A stretch of DNA of 64,000 bases from Erwinia sp. 198 (lineage in GTDB: Bacteria; Pseudomonadota; Gammaproteobacteria; Enterobacterales; Enterobacteriaceae), in contig NZ_RHUM01000004.1 of NCBI RefSeq assembly GCF_003937915.1, positions 99,840 to 163,839 on the forward strand. Direction: 5' to 3'. Positions within the stretch are counted from its first letter, which is position 1. Each line of letters begins with the position of its first letter. Shown here piece after piece: positions 9,935-20,171 of this stretch. The notes under the pieces were generated by a model. It had not been told where the DNA came from. It was given only the letters and a program-made list of their open reading frames with translations, and did not search any database. The position numbers were made by a program, and so were the translations under genes.

Positions 9935-9957
9935 AAAGGCCGCTTATGCGGCCTTTT
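9935..9957 (+). terminator. ppiD terminator
   Basis: AAAGGCCGC, loop TTAT, GCGGCCTTTT. Confidence 0.8.
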
Positions 9958-10003
9958 CCATTTCTGTAATCTGCCGTTTGTGGCGCCGTTTGGTTGGGCG
10001 TAG

Positions 10004-10375
<372 letters not shown>

Positions 10376-10438
10376 TCGCTTTCTCGACTTGCCGTTGCGG
10401 CCCCACGCATCGTAGCGTACAGGCTGCTACGCTGAAAG

Positions 10439-10466
10439 AGGTCATACCAGTCGGTATGGCCTTTTT
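10439..10466 (+). terminator. Hairpin with T run before fadM
   Basis: AGGTCATACC, loop AGTC, GGTATGGCCT then TTTT. It ends ybaV and abuts the ribosome binding site of fadM, so it may also influence fadM translation. Confidence 0.7.
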
Positions 10467-10475
10467 GAGGAGAAA

Positions 10476-10880
10476 ATGATGCAGATTACGATTAAGGTTC
10501 GCGGTTATCATTTGGATGTTTATCAACACGTCAACAACGCGCGCTATTTAGAATTTCTGGAAGAAGCGCGCTGGGCCTGGCTGGAAAAGCTGGCCGCCTT
10601 TCGATGGATGAATGATAACCGGCTGGCTTTTATCGTGGTTAATATTAACATTAACTATCGCCGCCCGGCGGTGCTGGGCGACGAGCTGGCGATAGCCAGC
10701 CATCTGGTGCAGCTGGGCGGAAAAAGCGGCGTTATCGGCCAGACCATCACGTTGCTGCCGGAGGGGGAAGCAATAGCCGATGCGACGCTGACCTTTGTCT
10801 GCATCGATCTGCGCACGCAAAAAGCGCAGCCGATCGTCGGCGAGCTGAAGCAGCGGCTGGAAGAGATGCTGTCAGCGTAG
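10476..10880 (+). CDS. fadM: Long-chain acyl-CoA thioesterase FadM
   Basis: A hot-dog thioesterase that releases fatty acids from long-chain acyl-CoA intermediates during beta-oxidation. 134 residues. The 4HBT-family motif [20 protein letters not shown] carries the active-site Asp, and [16 protein letters not shown] forms the central strand. Two ATG codons follow the GAGGAG box; 10476 has a short spacing and 10479 a slightly longer one, so the protein may start one residue later. It is convergent and overlapping by 9 bases with queC. Confidence 0.95.
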   Translation: MMQITIKVRGYHLDVYQHVNNARYLEFLEEARWAWLEKLAAFRWMNDNRLAFIVVNININYRRPAVLGDELAIASHLVQLGGKSGVIGQTITLLPEGEAIADATLTFVCIDLRTQKAQPIVGELKQRLEEMLSA

Positions 10881-11567
10881 CCCGGTTTTGCGCTGCATTT
10901 CCTGCATCACCGTAGCGCTGTTGATCTGGTAATCGCGCAGGCCGTTGGCACGCAGGTGGCAGGCAGCGCATTCGCCGCAGCCGTCGCCCTTGATGCCGTT
11001 ATAGCAGGTAAGCGTGTCGTTGCGCACCAGCGCCAGCTGCTGCCAGTAGTCCGCCAGCGCCCAGGTTTCGGCTTTGTTCAGCCACATCAGCGGCGTTTCG
11101 AAGCGAACCGGACGCGCCATACCCAGCTCCACGGCATGGTTCAGCGCCTTAACAAATTCGTCGCGGCAGTCCGGGTAACCGGAAAAGTCGGTTTCGCAAA
11201 CGCCGGTAATTACCGCTTCGGCCTCAACCTGATAAGCATAAATCGAGGCCAGCGTCAGGAACAGGATATTACGTCCCGGTACAAAGGTGCTTGGCAGGCC
11301 GCTGGCATCGGGATCCCAGGCCGGAACCGGGATGCTGTCGCGGGTCAGGCTGCTAACGGCCAGCTCGTTAAGCAGCGTGACGTCCAGCACTTTGTGCGCT
11401 CTTGCGCCCAGCGACTGCGCCAGCTCGCGAGCGACATCGATCTCTGCACGATGCCGCTGACCATAGTCAAAGGTCAGGCAGTGCACTTCGTCATACTGCC
11501 GCAAAGCCTGAATCAGACAGGTGGTTGAATCCTGTCCGCCGCTGAATACCACTACTGCACGTTTCAT
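10872..11567 (-). CDS. queC: 7-cyano-7-deazaguanine synthase QueC
   Basis: Converts 7-carboxy-7-deazaguanine to preQ0 with ATP and ammonia in the queuosine tRNA pathway. 231 residues, the E. coli length. It has the PP-loop SGGQDSTTC near the N-terminus and a C-terminal zinc site in [16 protein letters not shown], with a further Cys in TCYNGIKG. The start [11 protein letters not shown] at 11567 has GAGGT eight bases upstream; the frame continues upstream but without similarity. ybaE and cof, which follow in E. coli, are not present. Confidence 0.96.
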   Translation of the reverse strand: MKRAVVVFSGGQDSTTCLIQALRQYDEVHCLTFDYGQRHRAEIDVARELAQSLGARAHKVLDVTLLNELAVSSLTRDSIPVPAWDPDASGLPSTFVPGRNILFLTLASIYAYQVEAEAVITGVCETDFSGYPDCRDEFVKALNHAVELGMARPVRFETPLMWLNKAETWALADYWQQLALVRNDTLTCYNGIKGDGCGECAACHLRANGLRDYQINSATVMQEMQRKTGLR

Positions 11568-11894
11568 ACTTTTTACCTCATTAATCTGTTGGGACGTATG
11601 GTACTGCCTGACGTGGGATAAAAACAGGGGCAGGAGCCGCGCATGTTGGCCAGCCAGCTGGAGCCCGGAATAGCGTTGTGTTGCCCGCGCGCAAGCTGAC
11701 AACATGGCTATAGTCACTAAACCTGACGGCAACGCCCTGGCGATTCAGGACGTTGCGGGCAGGCGTTCCTGTGGTTCGCAAAACGCTGTTGCTTCGGATA
11801 ACAGCGGGCTGAACGTAACGCATTTACGGGAAAATCATTTACGCTATTCCCTGTAAACTACATGGGCAACGGAGATTTATTCTTCTGCAGGCGC
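11568..11894. other. Intergenic region upstream of queC
   Basis: About 330 bases with no convincing gene. It holds the queC promoter (minus strand). A minus-strand frame at 11581-11823 has no ribosome binding site or recognisable product. In E. coli ybaE and cof occupy this interval; I see no clear remnant of them here. Confidence 0.5.
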
Positions 11895-12141
11895 ATACAA
11901 AACATAAAACAGGGTCCAGGCTGTTTTTACGGCACCTGATAGCGGAACAAGGCCACCGTAAATTATGGCGGATGCCGCGTCTCTCATTACCCCGATATGC
12001 CGGAAACGCTTGAAATAGCCGGAACAGGAAAGCTATATTCGCGGCCGGGTCGCGCTGATGGAGGCGGTCCAGAGAAATAAATACACATTGGCGCTGCCGC
12101 TGAACAACGGCGCTCGCCCAAACCTGACCAGGACGTTTATT
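11895..12141 (+). pseudogene. decR: Probable remnant of decR (Lrp/AsnC-family regulator)
   Basis: In E. coli decR (ybaO) lies directly upstream of mdlA. Here the same interval keeps scattered similarity to the 3' half of that gene as I recall it. CCTGATAGCGGAACAAGGCC resembles the segment coding LIKTQH. ATGCCGGAAACGCTTGAA around 11998 encodes MPETLE beside MPEVLG. The frame before mdlA ends [10 protein letters not shown] beside the DecR C-terminus IKYTTSLPIE. The pieces lie in different frames and the N-terminal half is not found. This is pattern matching from memory without an alignment, so the call is moderate. Confidence 0.45.
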
Positions 12142-13917
12142 GTGCGACTTTTCAGCCAGTTGAGCTGGTACTTTATGCGTGAATGGCGCCGCTATCTTGG
12201 CGCCGTTTTTCTGCTGATTATCATTGCGCTGCTGCAGCTGCTGCCGCCGAAGCTTGTCGGTACTATCGTGGACGGCGTCTCCCATCAGCAGATGAGCGCT
12301 TCGCGCCTGCTGATGTGGGTGGGCGTGATGCTGCTCACGGCTATTGTGGTCTATCTGCTGCGCTACGTCTGGCGCGTGCTGCTTTTCGGCGCCTCCTATC
12401 AGCTGGCCGTCGAGCTTCGGCAGGACTTCTATCGTCAGCTCAGCCGTCAGCATCCCGAGTTTTACCTGCGTCACCGTACCGGCGATCTGATCGCCCGCGC
12501 CACCAACGATGTCGATCGGGTGGTGTTTGCCGCCGGAGAAGGCGTGCTGACGCTGGTTGACTCGCTGGTGATGGGGCTGGCGGTGCTGGTGGTAATGAGC
12601 ACGCAGATTAGCTGGCAGCTGACCCTGCTGGCGCTGCTGCCGATGCCGGTCATGGCAATAGCGATTAAACGCTACGGCGACCAGCTGCATCATCGTTTTA
12701 AGCATGCTCAGGCCGCCTTTTCGTCGCTTAACGACAGAACGCAGGAGAGCCTGACCAGCATCCGTATGATCAAAGCCTTTGGGCTGGAAGACCATCAGTC
12801 TGGACAGTTCGCCGATATCGCCCGCGACACGGGTCAAAAAAACCTGCGCGTGGCGCGGATTGACGCTCGCTTCGATCCCACTATTTATATTGCCATCGGG
12901 CTGTCGAACCTGCTGGCGATCGGCGGCGGCAGCTGGCTGGTCTGGCACGGTCAAATGACGCTGGGCCAGCTGACCAGCTTTGTCATGTACCTTGGCCTGA
13001 TGATCTGGCCAATGCTGGCGCTGGCCTGGATGTTCAATATCGTCGAGCGCGGCAGCGCGGCCTGGAGCCGTATCCGCACGCTGCTGGCAGAGGCGCCGGC
13101 GGTAGAGGATGGCAGTAAAACGCTGCCGGAAGATCGCGGCCAGCTGCAAATCGCTATCAGGGAATTTTGCTATCCTGGCGCGCAGCAGCCCTCGCTGCAC
13201 CATATTAACGTTAACCTTAAGCCCGGCCAGATGCTGGGGCTTTGTGGGCCGACAGGCGCCGGGAAAAGCACGCTGTTAAGCCTGATCCAGCGGCACTTCG
13301 ATATTGCGCAGGGCGACATCCGCTATCACGGTATTCCGCTGCCGCAGCTGCGCCTGGACAGCTGGCGTAGCCGCATGGCGGTCGTCAGCCAGACGCCGTT
13401 TCTTTTTTCCGATACCATTGCCAACAATATCGCATTGGGTCGGCCTACGGCGCAGCAAAGCGATATTGAGCGCGCCGCACGGCTCGCCTGCGTACATGAA
13501 GATATTCTTCGACTGCCCCAGGGCTACGATACCGAAGTCGGCGAGCGTGGGGTGATGCTTTCCGGCGGACAGAAGCAGCGTATATCTATTGCCAGAGCGT
13601 TGTTGCTGAACGCGGAAATCCTGATCCTGGACGATGCGCTGTCGGCGGTCGATGGCCGTACTGAACACCAGATACTGCATAATTTAAGAAAATGGGGCGC
13701 AGGAAGAACCGTGATTATTAGCGCGCACCGTTTGTCCGCCCTGACGGAAGCCAGTGAAATCCTGGTGATGCAGCAGGGCACAGTGGCCCAGCGCGGGCAA
13801 CATGAGGCGCTGATTGCCCAGAACGGTTGGTATCAGGATATGTATCGTTATCAGCAGCTGGAAGCCGCGCTGGACGAGGACGAAATCGCGAAAGGGGTGC
13901 CGCATGGCGAATCTTAA
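12142..13917 (+). CDS. mdlA: Heterodimeric ABC exporter subunit MdlA
   Basis: Half-transporter with an N-terminal six-helix membrane domain and C-terminal ATPase, 591 residues. Walker A is GPTGAGKST, the signature is LSGGQKQR and Walker B is LILDDALS; the Asp-Asp in Walker B without a following Glu suggests a degenerate catalytic site, typical of one half of such heterodimers. The start chosen is GTG at 12142, with AGGA eight bases upstream, giving [11 protein letters not shown] as in E. coli. The frame is open back to 12058, but that part resembles the decR tail. It overlaps mdlB by 14 bases, so the two are one operon. The substrate is unknown. Confidence 0.95.
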   Translation: MRLFSQLSWYFMREWRRYLGAVFLLIIIALLQLLPPKLVGTIVDGVSHQQMSASRLLMWVGVMLLTAIVVYLLRYVWRVLLFGASYQLAVELRQDFYRQLSRQHPEFYLRHRTGDLIARATNDVDRVVFAAGEGVLTLVDSLVMGLAVLVVMSTQISWQLTLLALLPMPVMAIAIKRYGDQLHHRFKHAQAAFSSLNDRTQESLTSIRMIKAFGLEDHQSGQFADIARDTGQKNLRVARIDARFDPTIYIAIGLSNLLAIGGGSWLVWHGQMTLGQLTSFVMYLGLMIWPMLALAWMFNIVERGSAAWSRIRTLLAEAPAVEDGSKTLPEDRGQLQIAIREFCYPGAQQPSLHHINVNLKPGQMLGLCGPTGAGKSTLLSLIQRHFDIAQGDIRYHGIPLPQLRLDSWRSRMAVVSQTPFLFSDTIANNIALGRPTAQQSDIERAARLACVHEDILRLPQGYDTEVGERGVMLSGGQKQRISIARALLLNAEILILDDALSAVDGRTEHQILHNLRKWGAGRTVIISAHRLSALTEASEILVMQQGTVAQRGQHEALIAQNGWYQDMYRYQQLEAALDEDEIAKGVPHGES

Positions 13918-15658
13918 TCAGCTCTGGCCCACGCTGAAACGCCTGCTGCGCTACGGCTCGCCGTGGCGGAAATCGCTTGGCCTGGCGATAGTATTGCTGT
14001 GGGTAGCGGCGGTGGCGGAAGTGCTCGGCCCGGTGCTGGTCAGCTATTTTATCGATAACATGGTGGCGAAGCATTCGATGCCGCTGGGGCTGGTCACGGG
14101 GCTGGCCGTCAGCTTTATCCTGCTGCAAATCCTGGCCGCCGCGCTGCACTACTGGCAGTCGCTGCTGTTTAACGAGGCGGCGGTAGGCGTAGTGCAGCGG
14201 CTGCGTACGGACGTAATGGATGCCGCGCTGCGCCAGCCGCTGAGCGCTTTTGATACCCAACCCGTCGGCCAGATTATTTCACGCGTGACCAATGACACCG
14301 AAGTCGTGCGCGATCTCTACGTCACCGTGGTAGCCACCGTGCTGCGCAGCGCGGCGCTGATCGGTGCCATGCTGGTGGCAATGTTCAGCCTCGACTGGCG
14401 CATGGCGCTGGTGGCGATAATGATTTTTCCGGCCGTGCTGACCGTAATGTTGATTTATCAGCGCTACAGTACGCCTGTCGTACGGCGAGTGCGTAGCTAT
14501 CTGGCCGATATTAACAACGGTTTTAATGAAGTGATCAGCGGCATGAGCGTGATCCAGCAGTTTCGTCAGCAGGCGCGCTTTGGTGAGCGGATGAGCGAAG
14601 CTAGCCGATCCCACTATCTGGCGAGAATGGAAACGCTACGGCTGGATGGCTTTCTGCTCCGGCCGCTGCTCAGCCTGTTTTCCGCCATGATCCTGTGCGG
14701 GCTGATGCTGCTGTTTGGCTTCTCCTCCAGCGGCAGTTTCGAGGTTGGCGTGCTTTACGCGTTTATTAACTACCTGGGCAGACTGAACGAGCCGTTGATT
14801 GAGCTGACCACCCAGCAGTCGATGCTGCAACAGGCGGTAGTGGCCGGCGAGCGCATTTTTGAACTGATGGACGCGCCTCGCCAGCACTATGGTCAAGATA
14901 GTCGGCCGCTGGCCTCCGGCCGTATTGATATCGAAAATCTGAGCTTCGCCTATCGCGACGATCGCAACGTGCTCAACGATATCAACCTTAGCGTGCCTTC
15001 ACGCAGCTTTGTGGCGCTGGTCGGCCACACCGGCAGCGGGAAAAGCACGCTCGCTAATTTGTTGATGGGCTATTACCCGGTGCGGCAGGGCGAAATTCGC
15101 CTGGACGGCAGGCCGCTGACCGGGCTGAGCCACGGCGTGCTGCGCGAAGGCGTGGCCATGGTGCAGCAGGATCCGGTGGTGCTGGCCGACACCTTTTTCG
15201 CTAACGTAGCGCTGGGGCGTGCCGTAAGCGAGGAAGCGGTCTGGCACGCGCTGGAAACCGTTCAGCTTGCCGAACTGGCGCGCTCGCTCTCCGACGGTAT
15301 TTATACGCGGCTGGGCGAGCAGGGCAACAATCTTTCCGTGGGTCAGAAGCAGCTGCTGGCGATGGCGCGCGTGCTGGTCGCCTCGCCGCAAATTCTGATC
15401 CTGGATGAAGCGACCGCGAATATTGATTCCGGTACGGAACAGGCGATCCAGAAGGCGCTAAAGGCCGTTCGTCAGCAAACCACGCTGGTGGTTATTGCTC
15501 ACCGACTCTCCACCATCATTGAAGCGGAAACCATTCTGGTGCTGCACAGAGGCCATGTGGTGGAGCAGGGTAACCATCAGCAGCTGTTGGCGAAACAGGG
15601 CCGTTACTGGCAGATGTATCAGCTACAGCTGGCGGGCGAAGAACTCGAAGAGACATAA
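13904..15658 (+). CDS. mdlB: Heterodimeric ABC exporter subunit MdlB
   Basis: Partner of MdlA, 584 residues. Membrane domain of six helices, then ATPase with Walker [10 protein letters not shown], signature LSVGQKQLL and Walker B LILDEATA with a normal catalytic Glu. Start ATG at 13904 gives [15 protein letters not shown] and lies inside the end of mdlA, which implies translational coupling. The intact site here and the degenerate one in MdlA fit an asymmetric heterodimer. Confidence 0.96.
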   Translation: MANLNQLWPTLKRLLRYGSPWRKSLGLAIVLLWVAAVAEVLGPVLVSYFIDNMVAKHSMPLGLVTGLAVSFILLQILAAALHYWQSLLFNEAAVGVVQRLRTDVMDAALRQPLSAFDTQPVGQIISRVTNDTEVVRDLYVTVVATVLRSAALIGAMLVAMFSLDWRMALVAIMIFPAVLTVMLIYQRYSTPVVRRVRSYLADINNGFNEVISGMSVIQQFRQQARFGERMSEASRSHYLARMETLRLDGFLLRPLLSLFSAMILCGLMLLFGFSSSGSFEVGVLYAFINYLGRLNEPLIELTTQQSMLQQAVVAGERIFELMDAPRQHYGQDSRPLASGRIDIENLSFAYRDDRNVLNDINLSVPSRSFVALVGHTGSGKSTLANLLMGYYPVRQGEIRLDGRPLTGLSHGVLREGVAMVQQDPVVLADTFFANVALGRAVSEEAVWHALETVQLAELARSLSDGIYTRLGEQGNNLSVGQKQLLAMARVLVASPQILILDEATANIDSGTEQAIQKALKAVRQQTTLVVIAHRLSTIIEAETILVLHRGHVVEQGNHQQLLAKQGRYWQMYQLQLAGEELEET

Positions 15659-15738
15659 CGGCAAAGCGTACCGCTTCGCTGCACTAAAAGCAGGCGGTCG
15701 ATCTGATAAAACGGCGTCGATGCACAATTTCGACGCGT

Positions 15739-15762
15739 AACGCACCTTAATGGTGCGTTTTC
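15739..15762. promoter_or_regulatory. NtrC-type palindrome, possibly also the mdlB terminator
   Basis: Perfect 8-base arms AACGCACC and GGTGCGTT around TTAAT. GCACC-N5-GGTGC is the NtrC binding pattern known from glnA and glnK. It lies about 95 bases upstream of the sigma-54 promoter of glnK, a normal enhancer distance. It is followed by TTTCTTTTT, so the same hairpin can also end mdlAB transcription. Confidence 0.7.
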
Positions 15763-15852
15763 TTTTTCCCTCTATGCTTAACGTTATCACCAGGCCGTTA
15801 TGCGTACGCCCTGTCTGCCGCCGCGCCTTTTAATACGCGCGTTTCTGATTTA

Positions 15853-15868
15853 TGGCACAGCCTTTGCT
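15853..15868 (+). promoter_or_regulatory. Sigma-54 promoter of glnK-amtB
   Basis: TGGCAC, five bases, TTGCT: the -24/-12 pattern with GG and GC ten bases apart, about 50 bases before the glnK ATG. Confidence 0.85.
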
Positions 15869-15918
15869 TTGGTTAACGCAGGGCGGAATCACCGTTTTCT
15901 TTAGCTGGAGGGGATCGT

Positions 15919-16257
15919 ATGAAGCTGGTTACCGTGGTAATCAAACCGTTTAAATTAGAAGACGTGCGCGAGGCGCTTTCTGCCATTGGCATTCAGGGCC
16001 TGACCGTCACCGAAGTCAAGGGATTTGGTCGCCAGAAAGGCCATGCCGAGCTTTATCGCGGCGCTGAATACAGCGTGAACTTCCTGCCAAAAGTTAAAAT
16101 CGATGTGGCGATAGCGGACGACCAGCTGGACGAGGTTGTCGACGTTATCAGCAAGGCCGCCTATACCGGCAAAATTGGCGACGGTAAGATTTTTGTCGCT
16201 GAACTGCAGCGGGTTATCCGTATTCGCACTGGCGAAGCGGATGAAGCCGCACTCTGA
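15919..16257 (+). CDS. glnK: PII signal protein GlnK
   Basis: Trimeric nitrogen sensor that blocks AmtB when ammonium is plentiful. 112 residues. The T-loop RGAEYSVNF carries Tyr51, the uridylylation site, and the PII signature VAIADDQLDEVVDVI and TGKIGDGKIFV follow. Start ATG with GGAGGGG upstream. First gene of the nitrogen-controlled glnK-amtB operon. Confidence 0.98.
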   Translation: MKLVTVVIKPFKLEDVREALSAIGIQGLTVTEVKGFGRQKGHAELYRGAEYSVNFLPKVKIDVAIADDQLDEVVDVISKAAYTGKIGDGKIFVAELQRVIRIRTGEADEAAL

Positions 16258-16292
16258 TCTCGGGGCTAAGAATTGTGATGGGATGGGATAAA

Positions 16293-17579
16293 ATGAGAAA
16301 AATGACTACCTTCGGCCTCGCCAGCCTCAGCCTGCTGCCCTCGCTTGCGATGGCGGCGCCGCCAGCCGTGGCGGACAAGGCCGATAACGCCTTTATGATG
16401 ATTTGCACCGCGCTGGTGCTGTTTATGACGCTACCCGGCATCGCGCTTTTCTACGGTGGCCTGATCCGGGCCAAAAACGTACTGTCCATGCTGACTCAGG
16501 TTTCCGTGACCTTTGCGATGGTGTGCGTTATCTGGATGCTCTACGGCTATTCGCTGGCCTTCAGCACGGGAAACGCTTTCTTTGGCGACTTCAGCATGGC
16601 GATGTTGAAAAACATTCAGCTGACGGCGCTGGTTGGTACCTTCTACCAATATATCCACGTTTCATTCCAGGCTTCCTTTGCCTGCATTACCGTTGGCCTG
16701 ATCGTTGGCGCGCTGGCCGAGCGTATCCGTTTCTCTGCGGTGCTGATCTTTGTGGCTATCTGGGTCACTTTCTCCTATCTGCCCATCGCGCACATGGTCT
16801 GGTCCGGCGGGCTGCTGGCGCAGGACGGCGCGCTGGACTTTGCCGGCGGTACCGTAGTGCATATCAACGCTGCGGTTGCCGGTCTGGTCGGCGCTTACCT
16901 GGTCGGCAAACGCGCGGGTTTTGGCAAAGAAGCCTTTAAACCGCATAACCTGCCGATGGTCTTCACCGGCACGGCGATCCTGTATGTCGGCTGGTTCGGC
17001 TTTAACGCCGGTTCGGCGAGCGCGGCTAACGAAATCGCGGCGCTGGCATTCCTGAACACCGTTATGGCGACCGCAGGCGCGATGCTGAGCTGGACGTTTG
17101 GCGAGTGGGCGCTGCGCGGCAAGCCTTCGCTGCTGGGCGTCTGCTCCGGGGCGATCGCGGGTCTGGTAGCGATTACGCCAGCCTGTGGCTATGTTGGCGT
17201 CGGCGGCGCGTTGGTTATCGGTATTATCGGCGGTCTGGCGGGCCTGTGGGGCGTCACCGTGCTGAAAAGATGGCTGCGCGTTGACGATCCCTGTGACGTA
17301 TTCGGCGTGCACGGCGTGTGCGGTATTGTGGGCTGCATCCTGACCGGTGTTTTTGCTTCTTCTTCACTGGGCGGCGTAGGCTATGCCTCTGGCGTAACGA
17401 TGGGGCATCAGATCTGGGTGCAGCTCTATAGCGTAGGCATTACGGTGGTCTGGACCGGCGTGGTCGCCTTCATCGCCTTTAAGGTAGCGGATATGACAGT
17501 TGGCCTGCGCGTCACCGAAGATCACGAACGTGAAGGTCTGGATGTGAACAGCCACGGCGAAAACGCTTATAACCAGTAA
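16293..17579 (+). CDS. amtB: Ammonium channel AmtB
   Basis: Trimeric inner-membrane ammonium transporter with 11 transmembrane helices after a signal peptide (SLSLLPSLAMAAPP). With the start at 16293 the protein is 428 residues, the E. coli length; GTG at 16275 and ATG at 16278 are in frame upstream and less likely. The twin-His pore region is present (conserved FAGGTVVHINAAVAG and FGVHGVCG). The C-terminus GLDVNSHGENAY, needed for GlnK docking, is conserved. Confidence 0.96.
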   Translation: MRKMTTFGLASLSLLPSLAMAAPPAVADKADNAFMMICTALVLFMTLPGIALFYGGLIRAKNVLSMLTQVSVTFAMVCVIWMLYGYSLAFSTGNAFFGDFSMAMLKNIQLTALVGTFYQYIHVSFQASFACITVGLIVGALAERIRFSAVLIFVAIWVTFSYLPIAHMVWSGGLLAQDGALDFAGGTVVHINAAVAGLVGAYLVGKRAGFGKEAFKPHNLPMVFTGTAILYVGWFGFNAGSASAANEIAALAFLNTVMATAGAMLSWTFGEWALRGKPSLLGVCSGAIAGLVAITPACGYVGVGGALVIGIIGGLAGLWGVTVLKRWLRVDDPCDVFGVHGVCGIVGCILTGVFASSSLGGVGYASGVTMGHQIWVQLYSVGITVVWTGVVAFIAFKVADMTVGLRVTEDHEREGLDVNSHGENAYNQ

Positions 17580-17602
17580 GCCGGCTCGCCGCTGCTCTCG
17601 CT

Positions 17603-17631
17603 AACAAACCCCGCGCTCTGCGGGGTTTGTT
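17603..17631. terminator. Bidirectional terminator amtB / tesB
   Basis: AACAAACCCCGC, short loop, GCGGGGTTTGTT. A/T flanks on both sides let it serve the convergent amtB and tesB. Confidence 0.85.
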
Positions 17632-17638
17632 ATTTCAG

Positions 17639-18499
17639 CTACTGACGCAGGCGCATCACGCCTTCCTGCACCGTTGAAGCGACCAGTATCCCATCCCGGG
17701 TAAAGAATTCGCCGCGCACAAAGCCTCTGGCGCCGGATGCCGACGTGCTCTCCACGCTATAGAGCAGCCACTGATTCAGGTCGAAAGGGCGGTGAAACCA
17801 CATTGAGTGATCGATAGTGGCGACCTGCATTCCCGGTTCCAGAAATCCTTTGCCATGCGGCTGTAGCGCGACCGGCAGGAAGTTAAAGTCCGAAGCGTAG
17901 CCCAGCAGGTATTGGTGTATACGCCTGTCGTCCGGCATGGGGCCGTTAGCCCGCAGCCAGACATGGCGCACCGGTTCATCCACCTGGCCTTTCAGCGGGT
18001 TATGAAATTTAACCGGGCGGATTTCAAAGGGTTTTTCTGACAGGAACTTTTCGCGCGCCTTTTCAGGAATAAAATGCGACAGCTGTTTGGCGATTTCGCC
18101 TTCCGTGGTGAGGGATTCAGGGCCAGCAACGTCCGGCATCGGTTTCTGATGTTCAAAACCCGTTTCCGGCGCCTGGAAAGAGGCCGTCATATAAAAAATA
18201 GGCTGGCCGTTCTGGATGGCGCTTACCCGACGGGCGCTAAAGCTGTGACCATCGCGCAGGGTTTCCACATCGTAAATAATGGCTTTCTGACTGTCGCCAG
18301 GCCGCAAAAAGTAGCTGTGGAACGAATGGATAATGCGCTCCGCCGGGACCGTCTGCTTGGCGGCATAAAGCGCCTGGCCAACCACCTGACCGCCAAAAAC
18401 CTGACGCAGGCCAAGATCCTCGCTCTGGCCGCGAAACAGACCCTCTTCCAGCTTTTCCAGGTTCATTAAATTTAATAGTTCTTGCAGTGCCTGACTCAT
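17639..18499 (-). CDS. tesB: Acyl-CoA thioesterase II
   Basis: Cytosolic tetrameric double hot-dog thioesterase that hydrolyses medium and long acyl-CoA. 286 residues, as in E. coli. Conserved segments are [20 protein letters not shown], the first-domain motif [11 protein letters not shown], and the C-terminal catalytic region with DHSMWFHRP (active-site Asp) and [16 protein letters not shown]. The start MSQALQELL at 18499 has AGGAAG upstream; the longer frame to 18559 lacks one. Convergent with amtB. Confidence 0.97.
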   Translation of the reverse strand: MSQALQELLNLMNLEKLEEGLFRGQSEDLGLRQVFGGQVVGQALYAAKQTVPAERIIHSFHSYFLRPGDSQKAIIYDVETLRDGHSFSARRVSAIQNGQPIFYMTASFQAPETGFEHQKPMPDVAGPESLTTEGEIAKQLSHFIPEKAREKFLSEKPFEIRPVKFHNPLKGQVDEPVRHVWLRANGPMPDDRRIHQYLLGYASDFNFLPVALQPHGKGFLEPGMQVATIDHSMWFHRPFDLNQWLLYSVESTSASGARGFVRGEFFTRDGILVASTVQEGVMRLRQ

Positions 18500-18698
18500 G
18501 GCGGCTTCCTCAATAGTCGGTTCCCTTTCAGTTTGCGAAACCGAACCCGCTGTCGTCAACGTTGAGGAAAAATATTCTTCCGCACGCGTTCCTCATATGG
18601 CTTACAGGCGAAAATCAATAACCTGTGCCAGAATTAAGGCTTACGGGGCAGGCTGACTGTCCCTTACGTCCCGCATTGATCGCAAGGAGAATAAATCA

Positions 18699-19259
18699 AT
18701 GAAACTTTGGCCTGTATTGACCGGCGCCGCTTTGGCGGTCGCACTTTCCGGATGTGCTGATAAAGGTAGAGATGTCCCCACGCCGACGCTGGCTTCCAAA
18801 GTCGCGGGGGAAGCAGATACGCTGCGCCAGCCGCACGTTAGCGGAACCATTACGCTACCGGCCAACGTACGCCTGCCGCCTGATGCTTCATTGACCGTGA
18901 TGCTTTCTGATGCTTCCCTGTCAGACGCGCCGGCAAAAGTGATTTCACAGCGCGTGGTGCTGACCGATGGCAAACAGGCGCCGTTCAAATTTATCCTGCC
19001 TTTCAATCCGGCGGACATTCAGCCCAACGCCAGGATCCTGCTGAGCGCAGCGGTAATTGTCGATCGCAACGTCGTATTAATAGCCGATTCTATTAAGCCG
19101 GTTATCAACGGCGGCGGTACAAAAGACCAGACGCTTAACCTGAAGGCCGTGCCGGCGAAAGCCTTACCGACGGCACAACGCGCGCCTGTAGCGGTACCTT
19201 CGACTTCACCTACGCTGGTGACGCCGGCCTCAACCGTGCCTGCGCCAACTTCACTGTAA
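18699..19259 (+). CDS. ybaY: Outer-membrane-type lipoprotein YbaY (YscW domain)
   Basis: A 186-residue lipoprotein with lipobox LSGC (Cys19). The next residue after Cys is Ala, so there is no Asp retention signal and outer-membrane sorting is expected. The middle VSGTITLPANVRLPPDASL to ILLSAAVIVDR is a YscW-type beta domain. The C-terminal 30 residues are Pro, Thr, Ser and Val rich. Function unknown. Monocistronic between tesB (divergent) and the alkyltransferase-like gene. Confidence 0.9.
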   Translation: MKLWPVLTGAALAVALSGCADKGRDVPTPTLASKVAGEADTLRQPHVSGTITLPANVRLPPDASLTVMLSDASLSDAPAKVISQRVVLTDGKQAPFKFILPFNPADIQPNARILLSAAVIVDRNVVLIADSIKPVINGGGTKDQTLNLKAVPAKALPTAQRAPVAVPSTSPTLVTPASTVPAPTSL

Positions 19260-19264
19260 TGGTT

Positions 19265-19288
19265 ACCGCCCCTTTATGGGGCGGTTCA
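19265..19288. terminator. Hairpin between ybaY and atl
   Basis: ACCGCCCC, loop TTTAT, GGGGCGGT. It overlaps the stop region of the convergent alkyltransferase-like gene. The T tract is weak. Confidence 0.55.
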
Positions 19289-19597
19289 TCCCTGCCAGCG
19301 GTAGCGCTCAAGCGCGATTTTTCCGTTATGATCCACTTCCACGCCTTCTGCCAATAAAGCCTGTCGTTGGCGCTCGAGATCGCTGCCCGTTAATGAAATC
19401 TCACCCAGCCGGTTAATGACCCTGTGCCAGGGAAGCCTGCTGCCAGCCGGTAGCCGTTTTAATACGCCGCCAACCTGACGCGCGGCGCGCGGCGAGCCCG
19501 CCAGCCGGGCAATATCGCCATAGGTAGTGACCTTACCGTAGGGAATAGCGGCAACAATTTGCCAGATACGGCGTGGAAAGGTGTCTTGTTCAGTCAT
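19286..19597 (-). CDS. atl: Alkyltransferase-like DNA-damage protein
   Basis: Small O6-alkylguanine-DNA alkyltransferase-like (Atl, YbaZ) protein of 103 residues. It binds O6-alkylguanine lesions, flips the base and hands them to nucleotide excision repair. The motif is PWHRV where true methyltransferases have PCHRV, so the alkyl-accepting Cys is replaced by Trp. The helix-turn-helix GKVTTYGDIARLAGSPRAAR is intact. E. coli YbaZ is annotated with a longer N-terminus; here MTEQDTFPRRIWQIV is the only supported start. Confidence 0.93.
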   Translation of the reverse strand: MTEQDTFPRRIWQIVAAIPYGKVTTYGDIARLAGSPRAARQVGGVLKRLPAGSRLPWHRVINRLGEISLTGSDLERQRQALLAEGVEVDHNGKIALERYRWQG

Positions 19598-19777
19598 GGT
19601 CTGCTCCCCGTTACTGGAAATAAAGTAATCGAAAGCGGTCTTAAGCTGAAGGGGGGGCGGATAATAGCGGGGGAAAGGGCAATGTTGTGCAAGAAAACAA
19701 CGGTCGTCGGGCGCGGGCTTGCAATTGCCCAGGGGTTCATTGATAATGCCCTCGCTCCATTACATGGGGCAATCAAT

Positions 19778-19891
19778 GGGGGCCCGGTTGGTTCTCCCGC
19801 AATGCTAACTTGTGAACTCGGTCAGATCCGGAAGGAAGCAGCCGCAGCAGGTGACGCGTGTGCCGGGATGTAGCTGGCAGGGCCCCCACCC
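19778..19891 (+). ncRNA. ffs: 4.5S RNA of the signal recognition particle
   Basis: 114 bases, the E. coli length. It begins GGGGGCCC and ends GGGCCCCCACCC, which pair. The SRP core GGTCAGATCCGGAAGGAAGCAGC, split here as GGTCAGATCCGG and AAGGAAGCAGC, contains the GGAA tetraloop and Ffh-binding asymmetric loop. It pairs with Ffh to target membrane proteins. Confidence 0.97.
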
Positions 19892-19924
19892 AATTCCTCC
19901 GGGGAACCCTCACCGCTTTATCTC

Positions 19925-20143
19925 TTATCGTACAAACTTCCAGACAGAAACCGGCACTTTATCGTAAAGCTTATTCATCGTCAGTTCGGCAAGCCGATGA
20001 TCCGCCGCTGAATAAAATACGGCCAGCTCATTATCAGATAATTCGTATTTGTTTTTTTCGATAACGCGTTCGAGCGTGTCAATTGAACGGCATCGTCTTA
20101 AACGCATCAGATAATCAGTTTTCGTAAGTAGTTTATCTGTCAT
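19925..20143 (-). CDS. hha: Hha nucleoid-associated regulator
   Basis: 72-residue H-NS partner that represses horizontally acquired genes; also the toxin-like member of the Hha-TomB pair. [37 protein letters not shown] and [10 protein letters not shown] are nearly identical to E. coli Hha. The frame runs further upstream, but the ATG at 20143 gives the known N-terminus. It follows tomB at 28 bases on the same strand. Confidence 0.97.
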   Translation of the reverse strand: MTDKLLTKTDYLMRLRRCRSIDTLERVIEKNKYELSDNELAVFYSAADHRLAELTMNKLYDKVPVSVWKFVR

Positions 20144-20171
20144 TATTAAACCATTGGAAAAATAAAGGTTA

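Noticed and set aside
12058..12141. N-terminal extension of MdlA from ATG 12058
   Set aside because: The GTG at 12142 has a good ribosome binding site and gives the conserved N-terminus; the extension resembles a decR remnant.
11839..13203. 454-codon minus-strand frame opposite mdlA
   Set aside because: Antisense shadow; composition rich in His, Arg and Gln and no motifs.
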